A stretch of DNA of 64,000 nucleotides, taken from the NCBI RefSeq assembly GCF_025399895.1, contig NZ_JAODUA010000018.1:78596-142595 (forward strand). Reading direction: 5' to 3'. Source of the DNA: Streptomyces sp. ASQP_92 (GTDB lineage Bacteria; Actinomycetota; Actinomycetes; Streptomycetales; Streptomycetaceae). Below the pieces are notes generated by a model. It searched no databases, was not told where the DNA came from, and saw only the letters and a list, made by a program, of their open reading frames with translations. The first letter of the stretch is position 1; the number at the start of each line of letters is the position of its first letter. Shown here piece after piece: positions 34,649-43,074 of this stretch. A program made the position numbers and the translations under genes.

Positions 34649-36031
34649 TCAACCCCCCAGCACCCCCGCAAGGTCAAGCACCACCCCCACCCGCACCGCC
34701 ACACTCTCCGCATACGCCGCGTCCGGCCGTTCGAAGGCCGGGCGGGTCGGGCCGCGGAGGAAGGTGAGCACGCCCAGGGTGCGGCCGCGGCTGCGGAGTA
34801 CCGCGCACAGGGCGTGGGCCGCGTCCGGGGGCCATTGGCGCTCGGCCGCCCATTCCTCGGCCCGCGCTCCCGTGCCCGCGCCCGCGCCCGCGCTCGCCCG
34901 TACCGAGCCGATCCGGTCCACCGCCTGGAGAGCGGGGTGGCCCGCCGGATAGCGCACCGGGATGCCGCCGGCCGCCACCGGCGCGGCCGGGCCCGGGGAG
35001 CCGGTGGGCGTGGCGACGGCCCGGACCAGGCGGTCCCCGGCGGCCAGGTCGACCAGGGCGTGGTCGGCGAAGCCGGCCAGGGCGAAGTCCAGGTGGCAGG
35101 CGACCGCCTCCATCGGGTCCTCGTACTCCGCGGCGGTGCGCGAGGCCCGGTGCAGCTGGTTGGAGCGGAAGCGGAGCCGGTCCGCGTCCTGTTCGGCGAG
35201 CTTCGCGTCGGTCACGTCCTGGAAGAGCCAGCCCACCCCGAGCGGCACGGGCTCTTCGGCCAGCGGGGACGAGAGCCGCAGGAAGCCGCTGCGCCAGCAG
35301 CGCCGCCGCTCGCCCTCCGGGGTGCGCAGCGTCACCCACATCTCGGCGGGGCCGGCCGGGGCGCCCTCGGCCAGGACGTGCTGGAGGGCGCCCTCCAGTT
35401 CCTCGACGCCCTGGACGATCAACTCGCCGAACGGGCGGCCGAGCAGGGTCGCGCGCCCGGTGCCGAGGGCGCGGGCGGCGTAGGAGTTGACGACGGTGGG
35501 CCGCAGGTCGACGTCGACCAGGACCACGCCCCAGGTGCCGTCCTCGGACAGCGCCTCGCTGAGCGCGATGGACCGTTCCAGGTCGATCTGCGCGTGCACC
35601 TCGCTGAACGCGCAGTACACCCCGCCCGGCGCCCCGCCCGCACCCCGCACGCCCGCCGACTGCGTACGGACCAGGACGCGGCTGCCGTCCTTGCGCAGCA
35701 GGGCGAACTCGTGCACATGGCGGCCCGGCGCGTCCATCACCGCCATCAGACGTCCGTGGATCTCCTCGGCGTCGGCGGCCCGCACCGCCCAGCCCGCGAA
35801 TCCGTGGCGGCCGACGGCCTCCTCGGCCGGCCAGCCGAGGATCCGCTCGGCCTCGCGGTTCCAGTGGGTGACCACGCCGTCCGCGTCGAACGCGCAGAGC
35901 GCGGCGTCCATCCCGTCGAGCAGGGCGGCGAGCAGGCCCCCGCCCGGTTCCGGCCCACCCCCGCCCGCCGACTCGGTACCGGAACCGTCCGGAACCGCGG
36001 CACTGGCCGTTTCACTCCGGGAAGCACTCAC
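34649..36031 (-). CDS. PAS-domain sensory protein (PAS-PAS-GAF-like)
   Basis: About 460 residues from GTG 36031. A first PAS domain (LLDGMDAALCAFDADGVVTHWN...AERILGW) is followed by a second PAS-like segment (GVVLVDVDLRPTVVNSYAARAL...LLGRPFGEL), and the C-terminal ~160 residues resemble a GAF domain. No kinase, GGDEF or phosphatase output domain is present, so it may be a stand-alone sensor or a degenerate relative of SpoIIE-type PAS/GAF phosphatases. GTG 36082 is an in-frame alternative. Signal unknown. Confidence 0.75.
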   Translation of the reverse strand: MSASRSETASAAVPDGSGTESAGGGGPEPGGGLLAALLDGMDAALCAFDADGVVTHWNREAERILGWPAEEAVGRHGFAGWAVRAADAEEIHGRLMAVMDAPGRHVHEFALLRKDGSRVLVRTQSAGVRGAGGAPGGVYCAFSEVHAQIDLERSIALSEALSEDGTWGVVLVDVDLRPTVVNSYAARALGTGRATLLGRPFGELIVQGVEELEGALQHVLAEGAPAGPAEMWVTLRTPEGERRRCWRSGFLRLSSPLAEEPVPLGVGWLFQDVTDAKLAEQDADRLRFRSNQLHRASRTAAEYEDPMEAVACHLDFALAGFADHALVDLAAGDRLVRAVATPTGSPGPAAPVAAGGIPVRYPAGHPALQAVDRIGSVRASAGAGAGTGARAEEWAAERQWPPDAAHALCAVLRSRGRTLGVLTFLRGPTRPAFERPDAAYAESVAVRVGVVLDLAGVLGG

Positions 36032-36195
36032 CCCTGGCACCCCCTGCACCGCATCACGCGGCTGACGCGCGGACTCACCCACGTCGGATCATTCAACTGG
36101 AACGTGACGCAGCCCACACCGACTTCGCGGAAATCCCTTCCGGCCAACGGCGGTTACCGGCCGCTCCCCGCCGGGACGTACGCATAGTGGTGCGC

Positions 36196-36579
36196 ATGAC
36201 CTCACTCGTACGCCATGTGACCTTCGACTGCGCCGACGCCTACCGCCTCGCCACCTTCTGGGCGGGGGCGCTAGGCGGCACCCTGGGCGCGGACGACGTG
36301 CCCGGTGACCCGGAGGCGCAGGTCACCGCCGACGGCATCGCCCTGCTGTTCCTCGTGGTGCCCGAGCCCAAGGCGGTGAAGAACCGCGTCCACCTCGACC
36401 TCCAGCCGCAGGACCGCACCCGCGACGAGGAGGTCGTACGGCTGCTGGCGCTCGGCGCCACCCTCGTCGACGACCACCGCCGTCCGGACGGCACGGGGTG
36501 GGCCCTGATGGCCGACGTCGAGGGCAATGAGTTCTGCGTGGAGCGCAGCGCCGGGGAGCGGGCGCGTACCTCGAATTAA
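36196..36579 (+). CDS. VOC family protein (glyoxalase-like)
   Basis: A 127-residue vicinal oxygen chelate fold protein with RHVTFDCADAYRLATFWAGAL at the start and GWALMADVEGNEFCVER at the end, the usual paired motifs of Glyoxalase_6-type members. VHLDLQ supplies a potential metal ligand. ATG 36196 chosen over the GTG at 36187. Substrate cannot be inferred. Confidence 0.88.
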   Translation: MTSLVRHVTFDCADAYRLATFWAGALGGTLGADDVPGDPEAQVTADGIALLFLVVPEPKAVKNRVHLDLQPQDRTRDEEVVRLLALGATLVDDHRRPDGTGWALMADVEGNEFCVERSAGERARTSN

Positions 36580-36584
36580 TTCGC

Positions 36585-36613
36585 TTGAGGGCACCCATGC
36601 GGCCTCCTACTGT
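36585..36613 (+). promoter_or_regulatory. Sigma-HrdB-like promoter
   Basis: TTGAGG (36585-36590), 17-bp spacer, TACTGT (36608-36613), in a gene-free stretch and pointing away from the VOC gene. The next plus-strand gene is over 1.2 kb away, so this promoter would drive a short untranslated RNA. Confidence 0.45.
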
Positions 36614-36815
36614 GTGGTGCACACGAGAAGGGAGGTGGTTTGACAGATGTATGCAAACCGGACGCGTGAGGTGACTGCGGGCTGACGCCTGCCAGTCGCG
36701 CTCTTTGTGCGGTGCCGGCATGACGCCGGCCGAATTCCCAGCAGTCACCGACCCGCGGGCTCGCCGGTACGTCCGGCCGGCTCCTCTCCGGAGGAACCCG
36801 AGCCCGCGGGTTTCT
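36614..36815 (+). ncRNA. Candidate structured small RNA in the VOC-pdxH gap
   Basis: The 317-bp gap has no gene. Behind the promoter at 36585 lie three stems: GGTGACTGCGGG (36670-36681) pairs with CCC-GCAGTCACC (36737-36749, one bulged A), enclosing GCCGGC-ATGAC-GCCGGC (36714-36730); then a perfect 12-bp stem 36752-36763/36799-36810 whose 35-nt loop holds two more small hairpins and which is followed by TTT. The last stem looks like an intrinsic terminator. Two tiny frames (from 36647 and 36651) exist behind GGGAGG and could be leader peptides. Confidence 0.4.
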
Positions 36816-36896
36816 GCGTACCCGGCGCCGGGTGCCCCGATGGCCCGATGGCCCGATGCCGGAATGTCCGGCTGCCCGCACGCCCGGACGGCCGGA

Positions 36897-37544
36897 TCAG
36901 GGCGCGAGCCGCTCCACGTGCCAGGACCCTTCGCGCCCGACGTACCGCAGCCGGTCGTGCAGCCGGTTCTCGTGGCCCTGCCAGAACTCCACGGTCTCGG
37001 GGCGGACCCGGAAGCCACCCCAGTGCTCGGGCACCGGAACGTCGCTGCCCTCGGGGTAGCGGGCCGCCAACTCCTCGTAGCGCGCGGCCAGTTCGGCCCG
37101 CGAGGCGAGCACCGTGGACTGGGCGCTGGCCCAGGCACCGAGCCGCGAGCCGTGCGGGCGACTGCGGAAGTAGCGCTCGGTCTCGGCGCGCGGCACCCGG
37201 GCCGCGGTGCCGGTCACGATGACCTGGCGGGCGATCTGGTGCCAGGGGAAGAGCAGGGAGACATACGGGTTCGCGGTGAGCTCGGCGGCCTTGCGCGAGG
37301 CGTAGTTGGTGAAGAAGACGAAGCCGTGCTCGTCGTAGGACTTCAGGAGCACCGTACGGGTGGAGGGCCGGCCGTCGGGGGTGGCGGTGGCGACGACCAT
37401 CGCGTTGGGCTCGTGCAGGCCGCCGGCCACGGCCTCCTTGAACCAGTGGGCGAACTGGCCCATGGGCGTGGCGGCCAGCTCCTCCTCCGCGAGAAGGGTG
37501 GTGCGGTACTGCTCGCGCATCGCTGCGGGGTCCAGGTCGGTCAC
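36897..37544 (-). CDS. pdxH: Pyridoxamine 5'-phosphate oxidase
   Basis: A 215-residue FMN enzyme that oxidises pyridoxamine/pyridoxine 5'-phosphate to PLP. Signature stretches are MVVATATPDGRPSTRTVLLKSYDEHGFVFFTNY, seen at residues ~50-82, and the C-terminal ENRLHDRLRY...WHVERLAP with the conserved Arg/His pair. Length and end (RLAP) match the family exactly. GTG 37544 preferred; ATG 37553 possible. Divergent from the citrate synthase gene. Confidence 0.96.
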   Translation of the reverse strand: MTDLDPAAMREQYRTTLLAEEELAATPMGQFAHWFKEAVAGGLHEPNAMVVATATPDGRPSTRTVLLKSYDEHGFVFFTNYASRKAAELTANPYVSLLFPWHQIARQVIVTGTAARVPRAETERYFRSRPHGSRLGAWASAQSTVLASRAELAARYEELAARYPEGSDVPVPEHWGGFRVRPETVEFWQGHENRLHDRLRYVGREGSWHVERLAP

Positions 37545-37824
37545 CCGACCCATCCTGCCGCACCGCGACCCTGGGCCCGGCGGGGGTCCAGTGTGCCCGC
37601 GGCGGCGGGGCGTTAACCCTGTACCGCGGATTTGGGGCAGTGTGCCGGATGTCACGCTTCCCCGCATCGGCGGGACCCGCCAAACTCTCGGCTGGGCCAC
37701 TGTGGCCTCCATACACGTGGGGAGACCCGCGGCGGGATTCCTGCCCGCCGTACGGGGCATGACCGAGGGACCCGGGCGGCAGGGCCGCCCACAGCCCGTC
37801 GCACACATCCTGAGGAGCCGCCTG

Positions 37825-38943
37825 ATGTCCGACTTCGTACCCGGACTTGAAGGAGTCGTCGCGTTCGAGACGGAGATCGCCGAGCCGGACAAGGAGGGCG
37901 GCGCCCTTCGCTACCGGGGCGTCGACATCGAGGACCTGGTCGGACACGTCTCGTTCGGCAACGTGTGGGGCCTGCTGGTCGACGGGGCGTTCAACCCCGG
38001 CCTGCCGCCCGCCGAGCCGTTCCCGATCCCGGTCCACTCCGGGGACATCCGGGTGGACGTGCAGTCCGCGCTCGCCATGCTGGCGCCGGTGTGGGGCCTC
38101 AAGCCGCTGCTCGACATCGACGAGAAGACCGCCCGCGACGACCTGGCGCGGGCCGCCGTGATGGCGCTGTCGTACGTCGCCCAGTCGGCGCGCGGACAGG
38201 GCCTGCCGATGGTGCCGCAGCGCGAGATCGACAAGGCGCAGTCCGTGGTGGAGCGCTTCATGATCCGCTGGCGCGGCGAGCCGGACCCCAAGCACGTCAA
38301 GGCGGTCGACGCGTACTGGACGAGCGCCGCCGAGCACGGCATGAACGCCTCGACGTTCACCGCCCGGGTGATCGCCTCGACCGGCGCGGACGTGGCGGCC
38401 GCGCTGTCCGGCGCGGTCGGCGCGATGTCGGGCCCGCTGCACGGCGGCGCGCCCTCGCGGGTGCTCGGCATGATCGAGGAGATCGAGCGCACCGGCGACG
38501 CGAGCGCGTATGTGAAACAGGCCCTCGACAAGGGCGAGCGTCTGATGGGCTTCGGTCACCGCGTCTACCGCGCCGAGGACCCGCGCGCCCGCGTGCTGCG
38601 CCGCACCGCCAAGGAACTGGGCGCGCCCCGGTTCGAGGTCGCGGAGGCCCTGGAGAAGGCGGCCCTGGACGAGCTGCACGCGCGCCGGCCCGACCGGGTG
38701 CTGGCCACGAACGTGGAGTTCTGGGCGGCGATCGTGCTGGACTTCGCGGAGGTTCCGGCGCACATGTTCACGTCGATGTTCTCCTGCGCGCGGACGGCGG
38801 GCTGGTCGGCGCACATCCTGGAGCAGAAGCGGACGGGGCGTCTGGTGCGGCCGTCCGCCCGCTATGTGGGCCCTGGCTCGCGCGACCCGCAGTCGATCGA
38901 GGGGTACTCGGACACGCTGGGCGTCGCCGACTTCGCGGGCTGA
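37825..38943 (+). CDS. Citrate synthase 2
   Basis: A 372-residue type-II-like citrate synthase. Active-site residues are in SGPLHGGAPSRV (His), GFGHRVYRAEDPRA (His) and VEFWAAIVLDFAEVP (Asp). It condenses acetyl-CoA and oxaloacetate. Streptomyces have several paralogues, and this one is shorter than the main CitA, so it may serve methylcitrate-like or developmental roles. GAGGAG sits eight bases before the ATG. A 280-bp gap upstream includes GC hairpins but no gene. Confidence 0.94.
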   Translation: MSDFVPGLEGVVAFETEIAEPDKEGGALRYRGVDIEDLVGHVSFGNVWGLLVDGAFNPGLPPAEPFPIPVHSGDIRVDVQSALAMLAPVWGLKPLLDIDEKTARDDLARAAVMALSYVAQSARGQGLPMVPQREIDKAQSVVERFMIRWRGEPDPKHVKAVDAYWTSAAEHGMNASTFTARVIASTGADVAAALSGAVGAMSGPLHGGAPSRVLGMIEEIERTGDASAYVKQALDKGERLMGFGHRVYRAEDPRARVLRRTAKELGAPRFEVAEALEKAALDELHARRPDRVLATNVEFWAAIVLDFAEVPAHMFTSMFSCARTAGWSAHILEQKRTGRLVRPSARYVGPGSRDPQSIEGYSDTLGVADFAG

Positions 38944-38949
38944 GCGGCG

Positions 38950-39015
38950 GCTGGGCGCGGGCCGGGTGGGGGCCGGGCGCGGGCCGGGTGGGGGCCGGGT
39001 GGGGCCGGGCGCGGG
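38950..39015 (+). repeat. G-run tract (ggccgggtggg units)
   Basis: Imperfect units of gcgggccgggtggggg directly after the citrate synthase stop. Multiple GGG runs separated by 1-6 bases on the plus strand satisfy a G-quadruplex pattern, which could stall polymerase or end transcription. Confidence 0.55.
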
Positions 39016-39091
39016 GTGCGGCGGGAAATTGGATGCGCCACGTGGAGTAGCCGTGCGCGCGCCCAGCGCGATGATGCAGGGAGGGGCATTT

Positions 39092-39109
39092 ACGGTCAAT
39101 ATCGACCGT
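39092..39109. promoter_or_regulatory. Perfect dyad ACGGTC-N6-GACCGT
   Basis: ACGGTCAATATCGACCGT lies 28 bp before the GTG of a small secreted protein, in an AT-rich stretch that likely contains its promoter. An operator candidate; regulator unknown. Confidence 0.45.
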
Positions 39110-39136
39110 TTTGCTCAACCGAAAGTGGAGCCCACT

Positions 39137-39349
39137 GTGAGCCTCATCCGCCGCGCAGCCGTTGTGGTCGCGCTCTCCGCCGCCGTGATCGTCCCCACCA
39201 CCGCGACCGCCCAGGCGGCCCCGCAGACCGCTGTGCGCGTCGTGGCCCACGACGGCTACCACTACGGCGACAACGACAACGGCAACAACGACTCGAACCG
39301 CCACCGCCACTACGGCCTGCTGACCAGCCTGCTCCTGATCCTCCTCTGA
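39137..39349 (+). CDS. Small secreted protein
   Basis: A 70-residue product from a GTG start with GGAG seven bases upstream. A signal peptide (LIRRAAVVVALSAAVIVPTTATAQA) is followed by a ~25-residue polar, Asp/Asn/His-rich stretch (YHYGDNDNGNND) and a hydrophobic C-terminus (YGLLTSLLLILL). The hydrophobic end could insert in the membrane. No known family. First of several small exported orphans in this region. Confidence 0.65.
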   Translation: MSLIRRAAVVVALSAAVIVPTTATAQAAPQTAVRVVAHDGYHYGDNDNGNNDSNRHRHYGLLTSLLLILL

Positions 39350-39370
39350 GCGAGGCACCGCGACACCGAG

Positions 39371-39412
39371 CGGGCGCGCGCCCGGAACCGTCGAGTTCCG
39401 GGCGCGCGCCCG
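39371..39412. terminator. Bidirectional terminator hairpin
   Basis: Perfect 18-bp stem: arm 39371-39388 pairs with 39395-39412, 6-nt loop. It sits between two convergent small-protein genes. Confidence 0.75.
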
Positions 39413-39436
39413 TGTCACGTCCCGCGCCGCCCCGGG

Positions 39437-39730
39437 TCAGCCCGCCAGGGGAACGAGGCCCAGCAGCGGCGCGACCGGGTCGGTCACCTGGTGCAGCTGG
39501 CTGAGGTCGTTGAGGTGGTTGAGCCCGGCCAGCTGCTGCTTGACGCCGGGGAGCTGGGCCGCGTACGGGGCGGGGATGCCGCTGGCGGCGATGTTGTCGA
39601 GCTCGCTGATCGGGTTCAACGGCTTGCCCACGTGGTCGAGGGGGCCCGCCGCGTTCGCCGACGAGACGGCGAAGCCCGAGACACCGGCGGCGACGGCGAG
39701 GACAGTGGCGATGCGTCGTGTTGAGATCAC
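39437..39730 (-). CDS. Small secreted protein
   Basis: A 97-residue product from GTG 39730. Signal peptide ISTRRIATVLAVAAGVSGFAVSSANA is cleaved before AGPLDHVG. The mature ~70 residues are Leu/Pro-rich (LNPISELDNIAASGIPAPYAAQLPGV) without cysteines. The style resembles other small Streptomyces cell-wall or secreted proteins of unknown role. An in-frame start at 39769 would put the signal peptide too far inside. Confidence 0.6.
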   Translation of the reverse strand: MISTRRIATVLAVAAGVSGFAVSSANAAGPLDHVGKPLNPISELDNIAASGIPAPYAAQLPGVKQQLAGLNHLNDLSQLHQVTDPVAPLLGLVPLAG

Positions 39731-39828
39731 GCCTGCACAACGGGCAGTGGCGGCCAAGGACACGGCCACCCCCCGCTCTCACCCGACGGGCGTACCTGGC
39801 CCCGCTCCCGCCCCCGCCGCACAGGGCA

Positions 39829-39871
39829 GCAGCTCCTGTCCGGGGGGAGTAGATCCCCGGACAGGAGCTGC
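39829..39871 (-). terminator. Terminator downstream of the HTHTHLD membrane protein gene
   Basis: Perfect 17-bp stem: GCAGCTCCTGTCCGGGG (39829-39845) with CCCCGGACAGGAGCTGC (39855-39871), 9-nt loop. It ends transcripts from the minus-strand gene at 40017-40646. Confidence 0.8.
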
Positions 39872-40016
39872 CGGCGTGCTGTCCGCGCCGCGACACGGAT
39901 CCTGTTCCGCCCGGGCCCGACGAGCCCTGCGGAGAGACGTTCTGCGCGGCCACCGGCGCCCCCGTGCGGGCCGGTGACGTCAGTGGCCCCGGTGCTGTAC
40001 GCCCTGCGCCGGCGCC

Positions 40017-40646
40017 CTACAGCCCGCTCGGCCAGGCGTAGCTCGCGGGCACCGGGCGGGTGTCGGTGTCCCGGGCGAGGACGAGCGCGATCTCGTCGCG
40101 CTCGCGCAGCACGATCGCCGCGGGGTTCCCGGTGACCGCGCGGCCGTTGACGTACGCCTTGAGGTGGCGCCCGCCGCCCGCGTGAAGGCCGCCGATGCGG
40201 TCGGCGCTCAGTGGGACGCGCCACTCGGTCATGAACTGGCCCAGCGTGAACTTCGCCCGCTTCGGCGACTCGACGTGGATCACGCCACTGGTGTCGTGGG
40301 TGTGCAGGGGGCTGATGAGCCGGCGCGGCGCGTCGATGCCGATCGAGGCGGGGACGGTGACGGGCCGGCCGTCGACGAGGACGTCCAGGTGGGTGTGGGT
40401 GTGCTGGACCATGCCCTCGGCGGCCAGCATCTCCAGACCCGCCGACTTGGCCGCCGCGACCGGATCGGCGGGCGCGGGCCACGGCGGCGCGCCCTCGCCC
40501 GCGCCCACCGGGTGCGGATCGGGGCGGCCGGGCGCCGCCGTCGCGCCCTGGACCGCGAGAGCGGTGACGGCGGCGACGGCGAGCAGCGCCGCGACGGCCG
40601 CGGCGAGCCGCGGGGTGGCGAGGACGTTCCCCGGCGGACGGAACAT
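40017..40646 (-). CDS. Membrane-anchored protein with His-rich HTHTHLD domain
   Basis: A 209-residue protein with one N-terminal membrane segment (LAAAVAALLAVAAVTALAV) that could be a signal anchor. The exported part contains MVQHTHTHLDVLVDG and LISPLHTHDTSGVIHVES, two clusters of alternating histidines spaced as in metal-binding beta folds. A metal-binding role outside the membrane is plausible, notable because the nearby tyrosinase needs copper. No named family was recognised with confidence. Confidence 0.7.
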   Translation of the reverse strand: MFRPPGNVLATPRLAAAVAALLAVAAVTALAVQGATAAPGRPDPHPVGAGEGAPPWPAPADPVAAAKSAGLEMLAAEGMVQHTHTHLDVLVDGRPVTVPASIGIDAPRRLISPLHTHDTSGVIHVESPKRAKFTLGQFMTEWRVPLSADRIGGLHAGGGRHLKAYVNGRAVTGNPAAIVLRERDEIALVLARDTDTRPVPASYAWPSGL

Positions 40647-40724
40647 GGGTCAACTCCTGGGCGGGTGGGACGAGTTGGGCGCGTACCCGGGGTGCGGGCA
40701 CGGCGCCCCGGGCGGGCGCTCGGC

Positions 40725-41225
40725 TCAGAAGGTCGCGGTGGCCGCCGGGTCGCTCTGGACCGCGGGCGCGGTCAGGCCCGCCTGCGGCAGGGTGACGGCG
40801 GGCAGCCCGTAAAGACCGGCGCGCGGCTGGCTCAGGGGGGCTCCGAGGTCGGCGCCCGGGGTGAGGACGTGCAGCGCGGTGTCGGGGGCGACCAGTTGGG
40901 GGGTGCCGAGGGTGCGGGGGCTCAGCGGGTCGGGGAGCGGCGTGCCGACGTGGGTGTCGGGCAGCGCGGTCTCGACCGGCAGCGCGGGGACCATGTTGTG
41001 CGGCAGCAGGTTCCCCGTGACGTAACGAGGGCCGTCGGGGGTGCCGGGGACGGGCAGCGGCATGCCGGTGCGCACGGTGGGGGCGTCGAACGGAAGGACG
41101 GTGTTCAGGCCGCCGAGCGGCACGTCGACCGGGACGGTCGGGGCGGCCGCGGCCGGCGCCACAGCCGCCGCCGTCGCGATGCAGGTCAGTACGCTCGCCA
41201 GGCCCGCGCGTGAGGTGATTCCCAT
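40725..41225 (-). CDS. Secreted Pro/Leu-rich protein
   Basis: A 166-residue protein with signal peptide (LASVLTCIATAAAVAPAAAA) and a mature region of repeated short Pro-Leu stretches (VPLGGLNTVLPFDAP, GTPLPDPLSPRTLGTP). No cysteine, no domain recognised. GGAAGGAAAG precedes the ATG. Divergent from another small exported protein with a perfect palindrome between them. Confidence 0.65.
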   Translation of the reverse strand: MGITSRAGLASVLTCIATAAAVAPAAAAPTVPVDVPLGGLNTVLPFDAPTVRTGMPLPVPGTPDGPRYVTGNLLPHNMVPALPVETALPDTHVGTPLPDPLSPRTLGTPQLVAPDTALHVLTPGADLGAPLSQPRAGLYGLPAVTLPQAGLTAPAVQSDPAATATF

Positions 41226-41260
41226 GGATGTTCTTTCCTTCCCTGGCCTCTTCGGCCGTG

Positions 41261-41277
41261 TCGTTCTGCTAGAACGA
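41261..41277. promoter_or_regulatory. Perfect dyad TCGTTCT-GCT-AGAACGA
   Basis: A 7+3+7 perfect palindrome between two divergent small secreted protein genes (starts at 41225 and 41392). Size and symmetry fit a TetR- or MarR-type dimer. Confidence 0.5.
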
Positions 41278-41391
41278 TCCCGGCGGCGGTATCACTGCAA
41301 AGTTCCCCTGCTTGCAGCAACCTGGAGCCCGTCCGCGCGGCGCGCGCCCCCCGGGGCGTGCCCTTGGCCCGGCTCATGCGTTGTAGCCGAC

Positions 41392-41670
41392 ATGAACGTA
41401 CGCCGATACCTCGCCGCCGCCGCGGCCGGAACCGCCATCGCGGCCGCCCTTTCCCCCGCCGCGCACGCCCTCGACCTGGGCGGCACCCTGAGCAAGACGG
41501 CCACCACCACCAGCGCGGCGGGCGCCCAGGTCAAGCCCGTCGCCGAGAGCGCGGTCGGGAACAAGCTGGGCCAGAAGGTCACCGCCGTCAAGCATGGCGT
41601 GAAGGCCGGCACCGACGCGGTCAAGGCGGCCAAGGACGCGGTCAAGGCCAGCCGCGAGCTGATGAGCTGA
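41392..41670 (+). CDS. Small secreted Ala/Lys-rich protein
   Basis: A 92-residue protein: signal peptide (YLAAAAAGTAIAAALSPAAHA) then a ~65-residue basic helical region (KLGQKVTAVKHGVKAGTDAVKAAKDAVKASRE) with near-heptad spacing of Ala/Val and Lys. It could be an amphipathic surface-associated helix. No family recognised. Confidence 0.6.
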   Translation: MNVRRYLAAAAAGTAIAAALSPAAHALDLGGTLSKTATTTSAAGAQVKPVAESAVGNKLGQKVTAVKHGVKAGTDAVKAAKDAVKASRELMS

Positions 41671-41747
41671 CCAGCCGTCATCTCCCGTCCCACAGCGTCC
41701 TTTCCAGTGTCAACCCCGAGCCGCGCGGCGGTCAGGACGGTGCAAGC

Positions 41748-43028
41748 GTGACCCACACCCGGACGGTCCCGGCCCCCAGCGGCGCCGGCGCCGACCTCGC
41801 GGACCCGGCGTTCTGGAAGCTGCCGGCCGCTCAACGCCTGGCGCGCTTCACGGAGCTGAGGCACGAGCCGCGCCCGGTGTTCTTCACCGAACGCCGGGCC
41901 ACCCCGCGCCGCCCCGAGCGGGGCTTCTACGCCCTGGTCCGGCACGCCGACGTCCTGAAGGCGAGCCGGCTGCCGCGGGTGTTCGCGAGCGCGCCGGGGG
42001 TCACCTCGCCCGAACCGGCGCGCTGGGTGCGGGCGCTGTTCGGTGACTCGATGGTCAACCTGGACGGCGCCGACCACGCGCGGCTGCGCCGCATCGTGCA
42101 GCAGGCCTTCACCCCGCGCCTGCTGGCCGCCACCGAGACGCACATCCGTGAACTCGCCGTGCGCATCGTGGACGACATGGTCGCCGAGCGGCCCGACGAG
42201 TTCGTCTCCTCGGTGGCCTCCCGGATGTCGTTCGAGGTCATCTGCGTGATGCTGGGCGTGCCGGACGCCGACCGGCGCCGCATCGCCCGCCAGATCGACC
42301 GGGCCTCCGAGCACGCCGGGGTACGGCGCGGTCTCGGCGCCCGCCTGATGAGCCCGGGCAAGGGGCTGCGGGCGCTGGCCCGGATGGAGCTGACGGTGGC
42401 GCGTCTCGGCCGCGAGCGGCGCCGCCACCCCACCGGAGACCTCATCTCGGCGCTGGTCTGCGCCGACCTGGAGGGCCAGTCACTGACGTACCGTCAACTC
42501 GGCTCATTCTTCTCGCTGTTGCTCGTCGCGGGCGTCGAGACCACGCGCAACGCCATCGCTCACGCCCTGGCCCTCCTGACCCGCAACCCGGACCAACTGG
42601 CCCTGCTCACCGATGATTTCGACCGGTACGCCGACGGCGCCGTGGACGAGATCGTGCGCCACTCGACGCCCATCATCCAGTTCCGCCGCACCGTCACCAC
42701 GCGCTACACCTTGAGTGGCCACACCTTTCTGCCCGGCGACAAAGTGATGCTCCTGTACGCCTCCGCCAACCGTGACGCGTCGGTGTTCACCGACCCGGAC
42801 GCCTTCGACATCACACGCGACCCCAACCCGCACCTCGGGTACGGGGGCGGCGGCCCGCACTACTGTCTCGGCGCCCATCTGGCCCGCCTGGAGATCAAGG
42901 CCGTCCTGCGCGAACTGCTCACCCGGCCGCTGGCCGTACGCGCCCTCGGCGAGCCCGAACTCGGCACGTCCAACTTCGACCACCGCGTCCGCAGGCAGTA
43001 CTTCGCCTTCGATGCGACCAAGCCCTGA
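41748..43028 (+). CDS. Cytochrome P450
   Basis: A 426-residue P450 from a GTG start. The I-helix is LLLVAGVETTRN, the K-helix ExxR is DEIVRHST, and the heme loop is GYGGGGPHYCLGAHLAR with the ligating Cys. The GVETTRN I-helix and HYCLGAHLAR are typical of the CYP124/125/142-like actinobacterial group, which hydroxylate methyl-branched lipids or sterols. No ferredoxin gene is adjacent. A TGACGTACCGTCA sequence inside the gene (42484-42496) resembles the operators in region 1, probably by chance. Confidence 0.92.
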   Translation: MTHTRTVPAPSGAGADLADPAFWKLPAAQRLARFTELRHEPRPVFFTERRATPRRPERGFYALVRHADVLKASRLPRVFASAPGVTSPEPARWVRALFGDSMVNLDGADHARLRRIVQQAFTPRLLAATETHIRELAVRIVDDMVAERPDEFVSSVASRMSFEVICVMLGVPDADRRRIARQIDRASEHAGVRRGLGARLMSPGKGLRALARMELTVARLGRERRRHPTGDLISALVCADLEGQSLTYRQLGSFFSLLLVAGVETTRNAIAHALALLTRNPDQLALLTDDFDRYADGAVDEIVRHSTPIIQFRRTVTTRYTLSGHTFLPGDKVMLLYASANRDASVFTDPDAFDITRDPNPHLGYGGGGPHYCLGAHLARLEIKAVLRELLTRPLAVRALGEPELGTSNFDHRVRRQYFAFDATKP

Positions 43029-43074
43029 CACCCGGCGCGCGTACCCTCCCCGCGCGAGGGGCGTTGTACCGGGC

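Noticed and set aside
42482..42498. TGACGTACCGTCA inside the P450 gene, matching the region-1 operators
   Set aside because: It is internal to the coding sequence (LTYRQ) far from any promoter; probably coincidence.
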